Below, piece after piece: positions 17,402 through 24,939 of a stretch of DNA of 64,000 nt (positions within the stretch are counted from its first letter, which is position 1; the number at the start of each line of letters is the position of its first letter). The notes beneath the pieces are model-generated. The model ran no database searches. It was not told the DNA's origin and saw nothing but the letters and a program-made list of their open reading frames with translations. The translations under genes and the position numbers were made by a program. Source of the stretch: Paenibacillus sp. 1781tsa1 (GTDB lineage: Bacteria > Bacillota > Bacilli > Paenibacillales > Paenibacillaceae); the NCBI RefSeq assembly GCF_024159265.1, contig NZ_JAMYWY010000001.1, forward strand, positions 4,340,001-4,404,000, written 5' to 3'.

Positions 17402-17844
17402 TAGACCTCCCCTTTCTTAGCTCCGCCATTGTCTTCTTGCACATATTGATGATATTCCCAAAACGCTTCTTCCTCTCTACCACCTTCGATCAGGATCATG
17501 ACTGCGTAAGATAACAAATTAAGCCATTGTTCCATCAACACTACCTGCTCGTCCGAAATGAGATTGTTTCTGCGGAGCATGCCCTCGGGTTCAACGGCCC
17601 AGGCACGTGCCATATGAGTAATTCCCCAAAGACATGCCATGACTTCCCGATCCAGTGAAGGCTGTGCAAGTTCTGGTGCCAGAACACGTAATATCTTCAT
17701 CAATTCATGAAAATTCTCCTCAATCAAATGTCCGCGAAAGGGACGCAGACTGCCAATAAAACCGTTCTCCATCTTGGGATGACTCAGATCATCATAGGAA
17801 AAAGCATGACATTTTAATAACATTACAGCCTCTTCACGTTCCAT
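17401..17844 (-). CDS. Unrecognised protein in the SUKH operon
   Basis: 147 residues; AGGGGTGA precedes the ATG. All-helical appearance, with a conserved-looking Trp/His core ACLWGITHMARAWAVE and a hydrophobic C-terminal helix LLSYAVMILIEGG. I do not recognise the family. The one-base stop/start overlap with the following SUKH gene suggests the two proteins are made in similar amounts and might interact. Confidence 0.65.
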   Translation of the reverse strand: MEREEAVMLLKCHAFSYDDLSHPKMENGFIGSLRPFRGHLIEENFHELMKILRVLAPELAQPSLDREVMACLWGITHMARAWAVEPEGMLRRNNLISDEQVVLMEQWLNLLSYAVMILIEGGREEEAFWEYHQYVQEDNGGAKKGEV

Positions 17845-17876
17845 GCCTTCACCCCTAACCAGGTCATAATGCTACC

Positions 17877-19178
17877 TCACCAGCGCAGAGGTTCTTCTCC
17901 ACGCCACAATACATACCTCTCCAACTCACGAAGACTGCCTGTACCGATCCCGTACTCGTCCATCTCGTTGGAATGAAGATCGAGCACATGCAACATACCG
18001 CCATAGGTACCTACTGCTAGCTTGGACTGCTCAGGGGATACAGCCAGAGAATAGATCGTACTGCCCACAAAATGACGCCATACTTCCTCACCCTCGCCAT
18101 TCACACAGTACAGGTAACCATAGGCATCTCCAAGCACCATGCCCGCCTCTATTTCCACTGCAGCATACACACGTGCATTCTCATCCATGACTGGCCAGTC
18201 TTCCTTCGTTTCGTTCCCTTGTATATCTTCTAGTGGAACCTGTATCGTGACCCCATTATAGAAATGACATGCGTTAAACCAGACGCTCTGCTTAGCACTC
18301 ATGAATGCGGCATAATGAGGGTAACTCGATTCCGGATAGAGGGAATATACCTTATTCACCTGACGGTCCATCACCATATGATTGCTCCCTTGGCTGCCAT
18401 AAGCAATCCATCGGTTATCCCGAGATACCGCTGCATGTCCCATATCTATCTGTGTATCCTCTAACTCATACTCTTCGATCTCTGCCAGATCGGGATGAAG
18501 CAAGGTCACCTCAGCTTGCGTGACCAGATATATCCCATATCGTGAATGTATAAGTATTGCTCTACCTTCATCCATAGGTACAAGTCCCTCTAGTGTCCGT
18601 TCGGGATGCTCACAGTCCGCAAGCGATTCGATCCGAGGGAAGGAAGACTGTATCCGGGCTTGAATATCCTCCCAACGATATGCTGCCAACTCCTGTCCTT
18701 CCAATCTGCGATCAGGCTGACGAATAACACGAATCCCATCCGGTCCTGCAAGCGCATAGTCCAATCCGTCTGATGAGCACCCTGCAAAAGTAAACGGAGA
18801 AATCAACTGCCATCCATGTTGATCCATTGTATAGATCTGACCTCTCTCTGTGAAGATTCCCGTGTTACATACACACGTTTCTTCGTTCAGATAACCTGCA
18901 ACATTGACCGCTTGCATGGAAGCCTGAAACGCCTCGCTCAATGGCCATGTCGCTGCTGGCAGTTCACGTCGGAGCATCTCCAAGTCACTGTGGAGATTGG
19001 CCTGTCTCACCATATGGAATACTTCAGTACTCATCGCGCTTCTGGAGTCTCCTTCCAGCTCGGATTCATCTGGTTGCTCTCCCTCCATGATTCTCCGTAC
19101 AAATGCATTCACATCCCTTGCATAACGCTTGCCTTCATTGCGCCATTGTTCCGCGATGTCTTCCTTTAACCAACTCAT
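17877..19178 (-). CDS. Beta-propeller-like protein in the SUKH operon
   Basis: 433 residues. After a helical N-terminus of ~75 residues, blade-like segments recur, with GDAYGYLYCVNGEGEEVWRH and LAVSPEQSKLAVGTYGGMLHVLDL (PQQ/WD40-type strands) near the C-terminus. There is no signal peptide, so this is a cytoplasmic propeller, probably a binding scaffold. It sits 20 bases after the upstream SUKH gene and 32 before the next. Blade number cannot be fixed by eye. Confidence 0.65.
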   Translation of the reverse strand: MSWLKEDIAEQWRNEGKRYARDVNAFVRRIMEGEQPDESELEGDSRSAMSTEVFHMVRQANLHSDLEMLRRELPAATWPLSEAFQASMQAVNVAGYLNEETCVCNTGIFTERGQIYTMDQHGWQLISPFTFAGCSSDGLDYALAGPDGIRVIRQPDRRLEGQELAAYRWEDIQARIQSSFPRIESLADCEHPERTLEGLVPMDEGRAILIHSRYGIYLVTQAEVTLLHPDLAEIEEYELEDTQIDMGHAAVSRDNRWIAYGSQGSNHMVMDRQVNKVYSLYPESSYPHYAAFMSAKQSVWFNACHFYNGVTIQVPLEDIQGNETKEDWPVMDENARVYAAVEIEAGMVLGDAYGYLYCVNGEGEEVWRHFVGSTIYSLAVSPEQSKLAVGTYGGMLHVLDLHSNEMDEYGIGTGSLRELERYVLWRGEEPLRW

Positions 19179-19198
19179 CTGTTCCCCACCACCCTAAC

Positions 19199-19933
19199 CT
19201 ATTCATATGCCGTGCAATGATGTGCTTGCAAAAACAGACTGATATCGTTATCTGTGGCCTCTTCAGTACCGTTCTTTTCTTCATAAAACAAGGCAACTTC
19301 TCTCCCAGTTGCATAGTTAAAACGTACATATCCGCCCATTGACGCCATAAACAACTTGCACATGTACTCATTCTCCAACACAGCGTCCCACTCGTATTCC
19401 GTTTTACACATCTCTGCCAGTGCCTGCATTGAACTTCCCTGTTCCTGACCTGTAAAGTGGTAAAACGTATGTTTCCGCAGCTCATTCCACGGTTCATAGT
19501 ATCGTGGCGTTATCGGCGTATCCTGACGGTAATACCCACAATAGATCCGATCCAGCGTTTTGCCAAATTCATTCTCCGAGCATGTCCATAAGGTGATATT
19601 CTCATCATGACGCGGTAGCCACAACAGCCCCTCAACTTCCGGATGAACAGCAAGGAAATCTCCATCTACTGAACTGCCGATGGTAATGCACTGCTCAAGT
19701 TGATGCTGACTTATAGGCGATTCATCCGTATGTATCCAAAAATCATATTCAACAAAAGGCTTCAACACTTCCGGGTCCGGTCTTTGTACATTCATCCAGC
19801 CCGTATACGTGCCTTCCCCGTATTGTTCAATCCAGGTACAGTATGACGTAGGTAGTGAGATGGCATGCTGTTGTTCAAAGTGATCCAGTTCCTCTGGTGG
19901 AACCGGCTTAAGTGCACGGGATACGATATACAT
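19199..19933 (-). CDS. SUKH (SMI1/KNR4) family protein
   Basis: 244 residues from the ATG at 19933, which has GGGAG ten bases upstream; an ATG at 19966 adds 11 residues but lacks a ribosome site. The N-terminal SUKH motif is PVPPEELDHFEQQHAISLPT, followed by WIEQYGEGTYTGW and a SSVDGDFLAVHPE strand pair typical of the fold. The C-terminal ~80 residues are an extension I do not recognise. Second SUKH in the same operon. Confidence 0.8.
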   Translation of the reverse strand: MYIVSRALKPVPPEELDHFEQQHAISLPTSYCTWIEQYGEGTYTGWMNVQRPDPEVLKPFVEYDFWIHTDESPISQHQLEQCITIGSSVDGDFLAVHPEVEGLLWLPRHDENITLWTCSENEFGKTLDRIYCGYYRQDTPITPRYYEPWNELRKHTFYHFTGQEQGSSMQALAEMCKTEYEWDAVLENEYMCKLFMASMGGYVRFNYATGREVALFYEEKNGTEEATDNDISLFLQAHHCTAYE

Positions 19934-19978
19934 TTTTTTGACATCTCCCATCTCAATTTGGTTCATTCGTTTACAGAT

Positions 19979-20539
19979 CTAAGCCAGTTCTTCCTGTACA
20001 ATGTCAGTCCATACCCCTTTACGATTCAGAATACGAATGGCAAATGCATCATATCCATCACGTTTGACCTGATCAAAATGCACGCGCTCTCCCGTAATCA
20101 GTTCATACGAGCCATTTGCATCTACATCTTCGCCGAACTCATCATCCCAAGGCACATTGTAAAAGGCCGTCAACTCCACCTCAAAGATGTCCTCTCCTTC
20201 AACATCCAGATAAGGACGAAGGGGTCTGTCACGTAGTGTTTCTTCCGAATAGGTCTCACATAACATGGCATCATATCCATGCTTGGCGGCATCAATGAGC
20301 AGATAGCGTTCACCTGTGACGGTATGCTCCGCATATACAAGAAGCGGTGTCGAATCATGCCAAGTAATCAGATCATCTTCCGTCAAGTCACCATAATAAA
20401 AAATATGGAATTTATCATGACCATCACTCGTTTGAAGTTTGCCTTTCCACTCCACTTCCTCGGACTTAATGTCCTCTTCTTTTCTTGTCAAACCTTCAAG
20501 ATAAGCAGGTCCGTGTTGCACACCATACTCATTCATCAT
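19979..20539 (-). CDS. Unrecognised acidic protein in the SUKH operon
   Basis: 186 residues, strongly acidic (many Asp/Glu). Its start overlaps the stop of the upstream gene by four bases (ATGA) with GGAGG just before. It appears alpha/beta, with segments LLIDAAKHGYDAML and HFDQVKRDGYDAFAIRI that look like two copies of one motif (K-x-GYDA), so it may be an internal duplication. Function unknown. Confidence 0.65.
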   Translation of the reverse strand: MMNEYGVQHGPAYLEGLTRKEEDIKSEEVEWKGKLQTSDGHDKFHIFYYGDLTEDDLITWHDSTPLLVYAEHTVTGERYLLIDAAKHGYDAMLCETYSEETLRDRPLRPYLDVEGEDIFEVELTAFYNVPWDDEFGEDVDANGSYELITGERVHFDQVKRDGYDAFAIRILNRKGVWTDIVQEELA

Positions 20540-21186
20540 CTCGCCTCCGATTTGTTCATTCGAATGGTCACCACTTTGTGCTCTTCATCCACCGTCAGTT
20601 TCACATCGATGTTTAGCTTCTCGCGGAATAACGCCGTAATATTGATATATGGATCGCGGGCAGCTTCACTACTACCGCCACTGTTACGGCTCATTCCCTG
20701 ATGAATTATGGACTTCACCAATTCGTCATCCGCTTTGCCAGTGTTATCGTAGGAGTAAATCACCTGCCCCTCCTGATCATACAGATTCAAGACCGTTGAG
20801 AAATCATTGGCGTTCTCATACTGCTTCTCGGTCTGTACGTAGTTGTGGTCCGTGTGTTCATAGTTTATAGTACCAGCCAGATATGGATTGTCCCCACCGG
20901 GCTTCACTTCATACTCCCGATAGGCCAGATTAAACAGATATTGGAGATGACTCATGTCGATCCGGTAATAAAACTGACGGTTATCCTCTTGTTTATCCAT
21001 CGCTGCAAAACTGTTAATCAGCGGCCAGGCTGCATAGGACTTGCCATTCACATCAACCGCGAGAGCATAGTCAGATAAGACTGTCTGTTTTTGAAATATG
21101 CCATAAGTCTGTAAAATAAAATAAGCCGGAATCATCAACATACCCAGAATGATTGCAAAAATAGTTAATTTAAATCGTAGTTTCAT
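20536..21186 (-). CDS. Membrane-anchored extracytoplasmic protein in the SUKH operon
   Basis: 216 residues. One N-terminal membrane helix (FKLTIFAIILGMLMIPAYFI), then a hydrophilic outer domain. No lipobox. I do not recognise the domain; it has Tyr-rich segments and a GMSRNSGGSSEAARDP loop. It is the only operon member exposed outside the cell, so it could connect the cytoplasmic SUKH and propeller proteins with the surface. This link is inference. Confidence 0.6.
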   Translation of the reverse strand: MKLRFKLTIFAIILGMLMIPAYFILQTYGIFQKQTVLSDYALAVDVNGKSYAAWPLINSFAAMDKQEDNRQFYYRIDMSHLQYLFNLAYREYEVKPGGDNPYLAGTINYEHTDHNYVQTEKQYENANDFSTVLNLYDQEGQVIYSYDNTGKADDELVKSIIHQGMSRNSGGSSEAARDPYINITALFREKLNIDVKLTVDEEHKVVTIRMNKSEAR

Positions 21187-21233
21187 GTTTCACTCTCCCT
21201 TGCAGCTTTAACGCTTCATCTTCGCTTTCAGTC

Positions 21234-21842
21234 TCATCCAGTCTTGTGCTGAAGCTTCGATAGTGTACGTACAACCAAATCCCTGTTCTTCGCATCCTTA
21301 ATATAAGCTGGAATACTATGTGAAGCTGTTTTTAAAGGCATATTTCCAGGTTTTTCACGCAGATCTGCGGAAACATAAGCGATGAGATAATTTAAGTGCT
21401 CCCGATTCACTGCCCATATTATTTTTCCTCTGAACTCATCCAGGAAGTATAGATCCAACCCGAATACAGGATCTTTCCCTGCACGAATCTCGGAAAAACA
21501 CCTTCCGTATATCGGCTTGGCATGTAATTCAACCTGATTTACAGAACCACAATGCGGACATTCCAGTTGCGTTATTCGGTGAGACGTTTTCTTCTCGTCT
21601 GTGACCTCCACGTTCAACCAACGTTCACATACAGCACAATTCCCCTTGGCGTTATATTGATACACTGGTTCTTCAAGAGCTTGAGCGTAACAATCAAAAC
21701 ACTTCCATCCCAGTTGATCTTGCCGCTTTTCAATAGATGCGTGTCCACCGCATTTTGGACATTTCACATCCACCCTATCGCCCCGACGAAGTACCGAATA
21801 GAAGCTATACTTATACGCACTCTCATCTTCGAAACGTTTCAT
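21234..21842 (-). CDS. Double zinc-ribbon protein, first gene of the SUKH operon
   Basis: 202 residues. Two treble-clef or ribbon sites: CPKCGG with CFDCYA (residues ~29-55), then CAVCERW with CPHCGS (~69-98). The second half has FGLDLYFLDEFRGKIIWAVNREHLNYLIAYV, known from TFIIB-type ribbon proteins found beside SUKH and toxin-immunity genes. Strong AGGAGAAAGG site before the ATG. A nucleic-acid or protein-binding role is likely, and it heads the seven-gene operon. Confidence 0.72.
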   Translation of the reverse strand: MKRFEDESAYKYSFYSVLRRGDRVDVKCPKCGGHASIEKRQDQLGWKCFDCYAQALEEPVYQYNAKGNCAVCERWLNVEVTDEKKTSHRITQLECPHCGSVNQVELHAKPIYGRCFSEIRAGKDPVFGLDLYFLDEFRGKIIWAVNREHLNYLIAYVSADLREKPGNMPLKTASHSIPAYIKDAKNRDLVVRTLSKLQHKTG

Positions 21843-21996
21843 TCCATATCCACCTTTCTCCTGAAACTAAGACACACTCAGGCTGAAAATACTCAACATT
21901 TACCAATCCATCTCTCTAAAATTATATGAAACTCCGTTCCTCAGCACAAGAATGGAAGCCAGATTGTTGAAAACGGCACTACATAAGATATACACA

Positions 21997-22016
21997 AGTG
22001 TGTGCCTCATCACACT
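21997..22016. promoter_or_regulatory. Possible Crp-like site
   Basis: Inverted repeat AGTGTG-N8-CACACT upstream of the first Crp/Fnr-family gene. It resembles a TGTGA-N6-TCACA half-site pair but not exactly. Confidence 0.3.
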
Positions 22017-22113
22017 CGTTCCTGCCTCTATAACGTAATCTATACCTATATAACTACTGAAATGAAAGAACAAAGTATCTCTGTTCCAGCATCTTGATCC
22101 ATCCGAAGCTGCA

Positions 22114-22734
22114 TTGCTGAGCTCCCTTCTGCATACCCGCCAGTATAACAAAGGCGAAGTTGTTGTCCAGGAAGGCGATCGCTCAGATACGCTTTACGTG
22201 GTTCATCAGGGATGTATGAAGTTATCCAAAACCAATGAAAATGGCAAGGAACATATTATCCGGTTTCTGTTTCCCGGCGATTTCTTCGGACAAGATTCCC
22301 TGTTACACCAAAAACCACATGCTGCAAACGCTGAAGTTCTGGAGCCTTCGGCCATCTGCTCCATTAACAAACATGACTTTGACCAGTTACTTGAACATGA
22401 TTCGAAGCTTGCTTATCATTTCCTGCTTGCCATTTCCAATCTTCTCCGTGAAACGGATGAATGGAACAGCTCGCTTAGTGCGATGACAACGGAACAGAAG
22501 ATTGCCAAGTTGCTTTTGTTCTTCCACACCCGAAATCATGCAAAGCATGAGATCCGATTGCCTGTTTACAAAAAAGATATGGCTCTATTGCTTGGTATCA
22601 CACCAGAGACGCTTAGTCGTAAACTCGTCCTGATGCAAACTCAGGGATTGCTTCAGGTTACAGGGAACTGCATTCTTATTCTTCAACTGGAACAGCTCAG
22701 GAAAAGAATTGAATTGCCCGCCCACAGCCAATGA
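22114..22734 (+). CDS. Crp/Fnr-family regulator with a disrupted 5' end
   Basis: 206 residues from the TTG at 22114, but the family sequence clearly continues upstream in the same frame to about 22080 (LFQHLDPSEAALLSSLL), where no normal start exists. An ATG at 22062 in another frame gives MKEQSIS; joining the two needs two extra bases (TC) in a TCTCT run at about 22078-22082. So this looks like a frameshifted start, either a real mutation or a sequence error. The rest is a cyclic-nucleotide-binding-like domain (GEVVVQEGDRSDTLY) and a winged helix (MALLLGITPETLSRKL). No Fe-S cysteine cluster is seen. Confidence 0.8.
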   Translation: MLSSLLHTRQYNKGEVVVQEGDRSDTLYVVHQGCMKLSKTNENGKEHIIRFLFPGDFFGQDSLLHQKPHAANAEVLEPSAICSINKHDFDQLLEHDSKLAYHFLLAISNLLRETDEWNSSLSAMTTEQKIAKLLLFFHTRNHAKHEIRLPVYKKDMALLLGITPETLSRKLVLMQTQGLLQVTGNCILILQLEQLRKRIELPAHSQ

Positions 22735-22783
22735 ACTGGGTAAGGAAGCTTGCAGGTACGTAGGAACTTGTTTTTGGCAGAAA

Positions 22784-22828
22784 AAAGAGTATCCGATCAG
22801 AAGTCACTCTGTTCGGATACTCTTTCGT
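22784..22828 (-). terminator. Bidirectional terminator between Crp-type and ZIP genes
   Basis: Thirteen-base perfect stem AAAGAGTATCCGA/TCGGATACTCTTT. Six T follow on the minus strand, favouring the ZIP gene. Confidence 0.8.
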
Positions 22829-22841
22829 ATGGTCAGTTCAT

Positions 22842-23564
22842 TCAGATATCCAACAACAGCGACACAAGCAATCCCATGGATGCAATCAAACCCACTACGG
22901 GTCCGCCTTCTTCAAATGCCTCCGGCATCATCGTCGAGCAGATCATGGCAATGATGCCACCACCTGCAAATGCACCAATCGCTGCACCCATCTCCTTTGG
23001 AAGCTGTTCCAGAAACAGATATCCACCCAGTGCTGCAAGAGCCGAGATCAACAGGACACTCAGCCACATCAACATGATTTTGCCACGACTATACTTGCCC
23101 TGTAGTCCAACTGTACTGGACAGGCCTTCAGGGATGTTGCTGACAAAGATCGATACTACCAGGACCACACTGACACCGTTTCCGGCAAGCAAGCTGGCTC
23201 CAAGCATGATGGATTCCGGGATAGCGTCCATTACGGTTCCTGCAAAGATCCCAAGCCCGCTTTGATTCGAGTCTCCCGACTTTGCCGAACGTTTACGCCC
23301 TGCTCCTCCCTTTGCAGAAACGAGCAGGTCAAACAGGGTATACACGACGGCACCCGCCGTAAATCCAATGGCTGTAGGTATAATTCCTCCATCATTCAGC
23401 GCATCTCCGAGAAGTTCAAAGGTCGCTGCACCAATTAATGTTCCTGTCCCAAAAGCCATGATCCAGCCAATGACTCGTTTGGGAATCTTCAGAAACAATG
23501 CTGCGAGTGCGCCAATGACTACCGCTGAGGCAGAGATGCCGCCCCACATGAATGCAGTCCACAT
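22842..23564 (-). CDS. ZIP-family divalent metal transporter
   Basis: 240 residues, about eight membrane helices. Metal-binding helices carry DAIPESIMLGASL and SNIPEGLSSTVGL (the His/Asn-x-x-x-Glu signature of ZIP helices IV and V), and a Lys/Arg-rich, Ser/Gly loop lies between helices III and IV. The GufA-like branch usually carries zinc or manganese inward. It is divergent from a second Crp/Fnr gene, with an FNR-like palindrome in between. Confidence 0.85.
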   Translation of the reverse strand: MWTAFMWGGISASAVVIGALAALFLKIPKRVIGWIMAFGTGTLIGAATFELLGDALNDGGIIPTAIGFTAGAVVYTLFDLLVSAKGGAGRKRSAKSGDSNQSGLGIFAGTVMDAIPESIMLGASLLAGNGVSVVLVVSIFVSNIPEGLSSTVGLQGKYSRGKIMLMWLSVLLISALAALGGYLFLEQLPKEMGAAIGAFAGGGIIAMICSTMMPEAFEEGGPVVGLIASMGLLVSLLLDI

Positions 23565-23649
23565 CCGGGCCGACCCCTCTCTTATTCAATCAGATTCTAT
23601 CATTCCATTAACCCTGGTGGAGCATTCAAAAACAGTGAAGTGGCTTTAC

Positions 23650-23665
23650 GGTGATCTATATCACC
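23650..23665. promoter_or_regulatory. FNR/Crp-type palindrome between zip and fnr-like genes
   Basis: GGTGATCTATATCACC: six-base arms around CTAT. Compared with the FNR consensus TTGAT-N4-ATCAA it differs at one position in each arm. It lies 77-92 bases upstream of the regulator and 86 upstream of the ZIP gene, so it could serve either. Confidence 0.55.
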
Positions 23666-23741
23666 TGATGTGTTCCAAAATCACGCTATGATGAAATGAT
23701 CTCGTCGTTCAGAAAAATGAACACAGAGAGGAGAGATTCTC

Positions 23742-24443
23742 ATGAGCAGGGTAAACAAAGGTACAACAGCGGAGTTTCTACAACAGTTCCCCATCTTCCA
23801 GGACCTTAGCCCCGAGGAATTAAAGCAGGTCGAAGATATCGCCATTTCCAGAAGCATTCAGAAGAAATCGGTTATTTTCAGCGAAGGAAGCGAAAAAGAA
23901 GCTGTCTTTTTCATCCGTACCGGCATTGTAAAGGCCTATAAAACCGATGAGAACGGGCATGAACAGATCGTCTCTTTCCTCAAAACAGGAGATATGTTCC
24001 CACACACCGGCTTTTTTAACGCGCACCCTTACCCGGCGACCGCAGAAGCCATTACCCCTACCGAACTATTGGCCATACCTGTCCGACTTTTCGAACGATT
24101 AATGTTGAGTACACCATCCATTGCGATCAAAATTATGCGTGTGCTCGGTGATAAAATAAGAGAATTACAGGATAAATTGCAGGTGCTCTCTGGTCAGGAT
24201 GTACGCAACCGTGTGCTTTCCTTCCTTCTTATGCTCGCAGAGCAGCACGGACAGACGCATAAAGACCAGATTATCATCAACCTGCCCATGACACATCAGG
24301 AGTTTGCCAATTCCATTGGAACCACAAGGGAAACAGCAAATCGGCTTTTAAACCAGCTTACGAAAGAGAATTTGCTCGGAGTGGATCGCAACCGGATTAT
24401 CATTCATGATTTGCAAGCTTTGAAGCAACAAAGGGATGCGTAA
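23742..24443 (+). CDS. Crp/Fnr-family transcriptional regulator
   Basis: 233 residues, GAGAGGAGAG site before the ATG. Effector domain: FQDLSPEELKQVEDIA, then FSEGSEKEAVFFI and GDMFPHTGFF. DNA-binding domain: MTHQEFANSIGTTRETANRLL, with the ETANR recognition helix of the FNR/ArcR/NtcA branch. None of the four Fe-S cysteines of FNR is present, so oxygen sensing through a cluster is unlikely; another signal such as redox, cAMP-like or heme is possible. Likely autoregulated from the upstream box. Confidence 0.88.
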   Translation: MSRVNKGTTAEFLQQFPIFQDLSPEELKQVEDIAISRSIQKKSVIFSEGSEKEAVFFIRTGIVKAYKTDENGHEQIVSFLKTGDMFPHTGFFNAHPYPATAEAITPTELLAIPVRLFERLMLSTPSIAIKIMRVLGDKIRELQDKLQVLSGQDVRNRVLSFLLMLAEQHGQTHKDQIIINLPMTHQEFANSIGTTRETANRLLNQLTKENLLGVDRNRIIIHDLQALKQQRDA

Positions 24444-24455
24444 CCCCCTTCAATG

Positions 24456-24797
24456 TTAGATGTCCTTTGCATACGATGCTGCTGGCACTTGGTTTAACAC
24501 CACGAACAAACGCACCTCCTGATCTCCTGTATTCTGGAATTCAAATTCCGTCTCTCCGCCGCAATGGATCACATCCTCTTGTTTCACCACTTGTTCTTCA
24601 CCATCCAGAATAAGTGTGCCTGTGCCTTCGACTACCAGCAAAATAACGTCTGTGCCCGGATGTTTATGAACGGGAAGCTGCTGACCTGGCAGAAAATGAA
24701 GGACAAAGGTCACTCCTCCGCCCTGCTGGAATATAACCCGTTTCGTAAAACAGTCCTCGCTGAATACTTTAACTTTTTGCAGTGACGTAATACTCAT
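24456..24797 (-). CDS. Small cupin-domain protein
   Basis: 113 residues from the ATG at 24797, which has GAGGAGG six to seven bases upstream; longer starts are less likely. Cupin motifs: PGQQLPVHKHPGTDVILLVVEG gives His-x-His with an Asp where Glu is usual, and the second motif is in the QEDVIHCGGETEFEF region. One compact barrel, likely a metal-bound sensor or enzyme. A perfect FNR-type box lies upstream, so it is probably controlled by a Crp/Fnr protein from this locus. Confidence 0.82.
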   Translation of the reverse strand: MSITSLQKVKVFSEDCFTKRVIFQQGGGVTFVLHFLPGQQLPVHKHPGTDVILLVVEGTGTLILDGEEQVVKQEDVIHCGGETEFEFQNTGDQEVRLFVVLNQVPAASYAKDI

Positions 24798-24865
24798 TAT
24801 CATCCTCCTCCTCGATAATGTAATCTGTGAATACATTCATCTTATCGCAAGAAAGCCCGCAGTTC

Positions 24866-24881
24866 CTTGATCTGAATCAAG
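24866..24881. promoter_or_regulatory. FNR-type box upstream of the cupin gene
   Basis: CTTGATCTGAATCAAG contains an exact TTGAT-N4-ATCAA, the FNR consensus, extended by one base pair on each side. It is 69 bases upstream of the cupin start codon. Confidence 0.65.
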
Positions 24882-24939
24882 AAATGCAGGCAATGAATAG
24901 ACTACGAGGACATCTTATAATCATTCGTTTCCAGGAAGA

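Noticed and set aside
16790-21842. A contact-dependent toxin system
   Set aside because: SUKH immunity-like genes are present, but no toxin, RHS, LXG or WXG-type gene is found on either side within the window.
22750-23265. A 171-codon plus-strand open frame
   Set aside because: Antisense to the ZIP transporter gene; Pro/Ser-rich with no family signal.
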